Below, in pieces: positions 61,509 to 64,000 of a stretch of DNA of 64,000 nt. A program made the translations under genes and the position numbers. The DNA lies in NCBI GenBank assembly GCA_964019335.1, contig OZ025736.1, positions 1-64,000 on the forward strand, given 5' to 3'. This DNA comes from Diplonema japonicum (lineage: Eukaryota; Euglenozoa; Diplonemea; Diplonemida; Diplonemidae). Every line of letters begins with the position of its first letter. The stretch's first letter is position 1. The notes under the pieces were generated by a model that saw only the letters and a list, made by a program, of their open reading frames with translations, made no database searches and had not been told where the DNA came from.

Positions 61509-62327
61509 TCAAAACCGGTGCTTGAAGTCTGCGAAGGCAGGACTCTTTACGGTGGTAGGTCCTCTTCCGAAACTTGACACCACCAAGCGATGGAAATCCT
61601 GTGGGGTGAAGTTCTTTCGGACCTGCATGGACAGAAGGTCCTTGTAGATGGGCCCCGGCACGCTTGCAACGCCCTTGTGTAGATTGTCCACTTTTTCATT
61701 GAGGGCCGCTACGGTCAACGGGGATGCCCGTGACCGTGACCGTGACCGTGACCGTACGGTTTTGGGAGGATTGGAAGGGTGGTTTTCGTGAAGGCGGTCG
61801 GTTGCTGCTTTTATGACAGTGTGCGGTAAGACTGTGGTCTTTGGAGTGGGTTCATGAGTGACACGCTTCGACTTGGCTCGTTTTGCTGCGACGGCCGAGT
61901 CGTGCAGACGGCTCGTCATGACTGCAACATCCTGCTTTGTGAGCTTCGTTTCCCATACGGCCTTCATAGGTTGGGGTAGTTCCCTTTGAGCAGCATGCTT
62001 CGAGATGCCGGCGTAGGCGTGGTACTTCATGACGTCAGGTGGTGGGACGGGGGGGGCTTCCCGTGCTGGCACCAGCTCGTTGGCGACGTCGAAGCCGCCG
62101 AACACGTCTCTGACCGCTGAGACAAGACGCCCGTCTTTCGTCTTGAGCCTGATCACCAAGCCCTTCACCTCGCCTCCGCAGCTTTGGCAGTACCTGCTGC
62201 ATTCGTTGCAGCACGCTCCGCATGACCTGCACTTCTTACTCTTTGCACTCCGGTCCGTATGTTCCCCGCATACCCCGCAATAGACCCACCAGGCTTTGTG
62301 TTCCGTTCCGCAGCTGTAACATTTCAT
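61509..62327 (-). CDS. Zinc-ribbon protein of unknown function
   Basis: 272 aa. The first 55 residues carry about ten Cys in CxxC pairs (CYSCG, YCGVCG, CRSCGACCNEC, YCQSCGG), forming two or three zinc ribbons. A short beta-rich segment follows (GLVIRLKTKDGRLVSAV). The middle is basic, with an Arg/Ser run (RSRSRSRSRAS) from a CGTGAC repeat at 61727-61755. The C-terminus (FTPQDFHRLVVSSFGRGPTTV ... FADFKHRF) resembles the C-terminal segment of the SAP protein at 53224. The Arg/Ser repeat hints at RNA or splicing factors, but function is unknown. Confidence 0.65.
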   Translation of the reverse strand: MKCYSCGTEHKAWWVYCGVCGEHTDRSAKSKKCRSCGACCNECSRYCQSCGGEVKGLVIRLKTKDGRLVSAVRDVFGGFDVANELVPAREAPPVPPPDVMKYHAYAGISKHAAQRELPQPMKAVWETKLTKQDVAVMTSRLHDSAVAAKRAKSKRVTHEPTPKTTVLPHTVIKAATDRLHENHPSNPPKTVRSRSRSRSRASPLTVAALNEKVDNLHKGVASVPGPIYKDLLSMQVRKNFTPQDFHRLVVSSFGRGPTTVKSPAFADFKHRF

Positions 62328-63039
62328 GGCTGGGAGTATAGATAGATTACCCCACCCCACCCCACCCCCCCTTTTTTTCTTTTCTCTTTTCCCGTTATAA
62401 GAATCTTTAAAACTGTGGGGAGAATGGGGGGATGATATAAAGGGGGGGGGGGGGGGGGGGTCACATGGGTGGTAAAGTGGGTTTTTTCAAATTCGGAAAT
62501 GCAGTACACTGGAGCCGCTTAAACCATGTAAAACGCCCCTTTCTCGACCAAAAAAATCGATTTCCGCCCGGTACTTTTTACTTTTGGGCACCTACAAGGC
62601 ATTATTTTGCATTTTTAAAACTGGTGACCACGGTTTGGTACCTGGCCTGTTGTCTCCCCTGTAGTTTCTGAGTTTTCTGAAAATTTTAGAATTTGACCAT
62701 GGTTTGTTCCACCCTTTGAACGCGGCTCTTTAGGACGCCGCTACCGTTTGAACGGCAGAGTACTGTCTTACATTGTCCGATTGTGAACTTCTCTATATTT
62801 TGCGCGGCATTTCTGATGAATATCTATCATTTCCCCGAGGTTAGGATGGTAAGTTTGTTTTTGCAAATATTTTAGGTACCAAACCGTGGTCACTGTTTTT
62901 CAAAAATACAGATAAAGCATTAACAAGTGCCCAGAAATGCTCTAATCCGGCGAATTTTGATTTTTTGGTTAATTTGGAGGGTATTGGGCGGTTTTTTTTA
63001 CCTTAGGGGGAAAAAATTTAGGAAAGACACCGCGTCCCC
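62328..63039. other. Spacer containing a fold-back element
   Basis: It includes a 22-base G-run (62440s), a candidate MITE at about 62530-62995 and no gene. Confidence 0.65.
62530..62995. mobile_element. Fold-back MITE candidate
   Basis: GTGACCACGGTTTGGTACCT at 62624-62643 is exactly inverted at 62874-62893. Similarity continues outward on both arms (for example GGGCAC, then ACCAAAAAA-TC, then CGCCC), giving imperfect arms of about 110-120 bp. There is no ORF. Outer limits are approximate and a target duplication is not clear. Confidence 0.6.
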
Positions 63040-63972
63040 TTAGTTCACGATGTATTTGTGAATGGACTCAACAACCTCCAGGTTCTCGCTTTGTTCGGGG
63101 TAGGCAAGGGGGACAGGGGTGACCCATTCCGTGCTCATCCCAAGCTCCTCCAGCGTGTTCTCGAGAGATGGTACGACAATGATGATGGTGTTGGGTTTGA
63201 GCGTGTCCTTGATGGTGGCCCACGCGCGGATTTGATCCTCTTTTGAGAGGAAGAATTCAAAAACATTGTTGAATATGGCGATGTTGGCGTTCTGGAGGAG
63301 GTGGAGCCCTTCTTTAAACGCGTCTCCTTCTACGATATCGATGGGGGAGGGGAGGGCTGCGGAGAAATTGCGGACGGTCTCGCGTTGAACATTGCAGAAG
63401 AATTTGCTCATTTCGACACCGGAGATCCGGGAAAACTGCTTTCCATAGTACAGGCTTGCATAGTAGAGTAGAATACCAGTGCGGGAACCTACATCTACGA
63501 AATTCTTCCCACAAACCTCTTCGCGGGTCAGAACTTTTTCAAAGATAAATTCCATCGCGTCTATCGGAAGAGAATGCGAGTGAAGCAGCAGTTCATCGAC
63601 ATCACGCGAGCCGCATTGCTTGCAGAAGTTTGTCGAGATTTTTCCGGCTTTCACCAAATCTTCAACATCATCTTCGTCGTACAAAAACAAGTCCAGGTGC
63701 ATGGAGTTCTCGTCTGTTGAGGTTTTGAACGCACCGCCTTCAGGAAGGTTCACCTTCTCATCCCCCGCCTCCCCGGACAACGGTACCAGATCCTTCACAA
63801 AGGCTTTGATGTCCATGACCACCGCCTCCCGCTCTGCTGCGTCCTCGTCGATTTCCTCAACCAGATGGCCCACCAACTCCCTCAGCCTTTTCCTGTCAAG
63901 CCCCTCAGGCACTCCATTGATAATCCCTTCAATTCGCATAAAGGCCTCTGCCACATGTGGGGGTGCGTCCAT
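63040..63972 (-). CDS. SAM-dependent methyltransferase (DOT1-like fold)
   Basis: 310 aa. An acidic helical N-terminus (about 1-110) is followed by a possible zinc pair (FCKQCGS) and a Rossmann methyltransferase core. Motif I is KNFVDVGSRTGILLYYAS (DxGSxxG), motif II ISGVEMSKFF (acidic strand 2), motif III DIVEGDAF, and motif IV ANIAIFNNVFEFF (NNxxF). The order and NN-F motif resemble the DOT1-like and related conserved euglenozoan methyltransferases. The substrate is unknown; histone lysine methylation is possible but not shown. The start at 63972 is the only ATG before an acidic run, and the frame is intact. Confidence 0.8.
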   Translation of the reverse strand: MDAPPHVAEAFMRIEGIINGVPEGLDRKRLRELVGHLVEEIDEDAAEREAVVMDIKAFVKDLVPLSGEAGDEKVNLPEGGAFKTSTDENSMHLDLFLYDEDDVEDLVKAGKISTNFCKQCGSRDVDELLLHSHSLPIDAMEFIFEKVLTREEVCGKNFVDVGSRTGILLYYASLYYGKQFSRISGVEMSKFFCNVQRETVRNFSAALPSPIDIVEGDAFKEGLHLLQNANIAIFNNVFEFFLSKEDQIRAWATIKDTLKPNTIIIVVPSLENTLEELGMSTEWVTPVPLAYPEQSENLEVVESIHKYIVN

Positions 63973-64000
63973 AATTCCCCGGAGTCCCTCCTTTATAAAT

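Overview
This is a eukaryotic nuclear window, most likely from a free-living euglenozoan (diplonemid-like); that assignment is inferred. All 24 protein genes I can support lie on the minus strand, as in a unidirectional, probably polycistronic, gene array. Several genes have a plausible spliced-leader acceptor AG about 16-45 nt before the start codon. Ten short GT-AG introns can be placed by restoring reading frame and family homology. Families point the same way: a kinetoplastid-style calpain-like protein with many C2-like repeats, very long coiled-coil proteins and a PH protein. Homopolymer runs (A/T, also G/C) are extremely abundant; they fill intergenic space, lie beside splice acceptors and often touch the ATG.

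Layout. 1-7.2 kb: a SAM-domain protein cut by the window edge, a four-exon U1A/U2B''-type snRNP protein with a small inverted-repeat element in its last intron, a small membrane protein and a methyltransferase-like protein. 7.2-21.7 kb: a 1,559-aa calpain-like pseudopeptidase and two multi-exon coiled-coil genes, with a LINE 3' fragment between the coiled-coil genes. 21.7-26.3 kb: a gene-poor block with a DDE-transposase element bearing about 200-bp terminal inverted repeats, plus two candidate MITEs. 26.3-34.8 kb: a small unknown gene, a polycystin-type channel, a subtilase, an ADP-ribosyltransferase-like protein and a voltage-gated K+ channel. 35-38 kb: a piggyBac remnant and a small cluster of HNH-like genes with one dead copy. 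38.7-48.2 kb: a vWA/F-box/UBA protein, a metallophosphoesterase pseudoenzyme, a secreted LRR protein and a GT15-like mannosyltransferase. 48.9-55.5 kb: a PH-domain gene with a 1.8-kb piggyBac in one intron, a SAP protein and a LIM-like protein. 55.5-60 kb: a mobile-element cluster (two piggyBacs and a SINE-like repeat). 60-64 kb: a Pumilio protein, a zinc-ribbon protein, a fold-back MITE and a SAM methyltransferase.

The genes do not form one pathway; co-orientation reflects shared transcription. The strongest leads are: transposons housed in introns without exon damage, including a TTAA-flanked piggyBac with matching ITRs; a 31-bp A-rich insertion seen by comparing two piggyBac copies; two pseudoenzymes that kept their folds but lost catalytic residues; A-runs abutting start codons; and a Pumilio whose eight repeats spell the canonical UGUAUAUA code.
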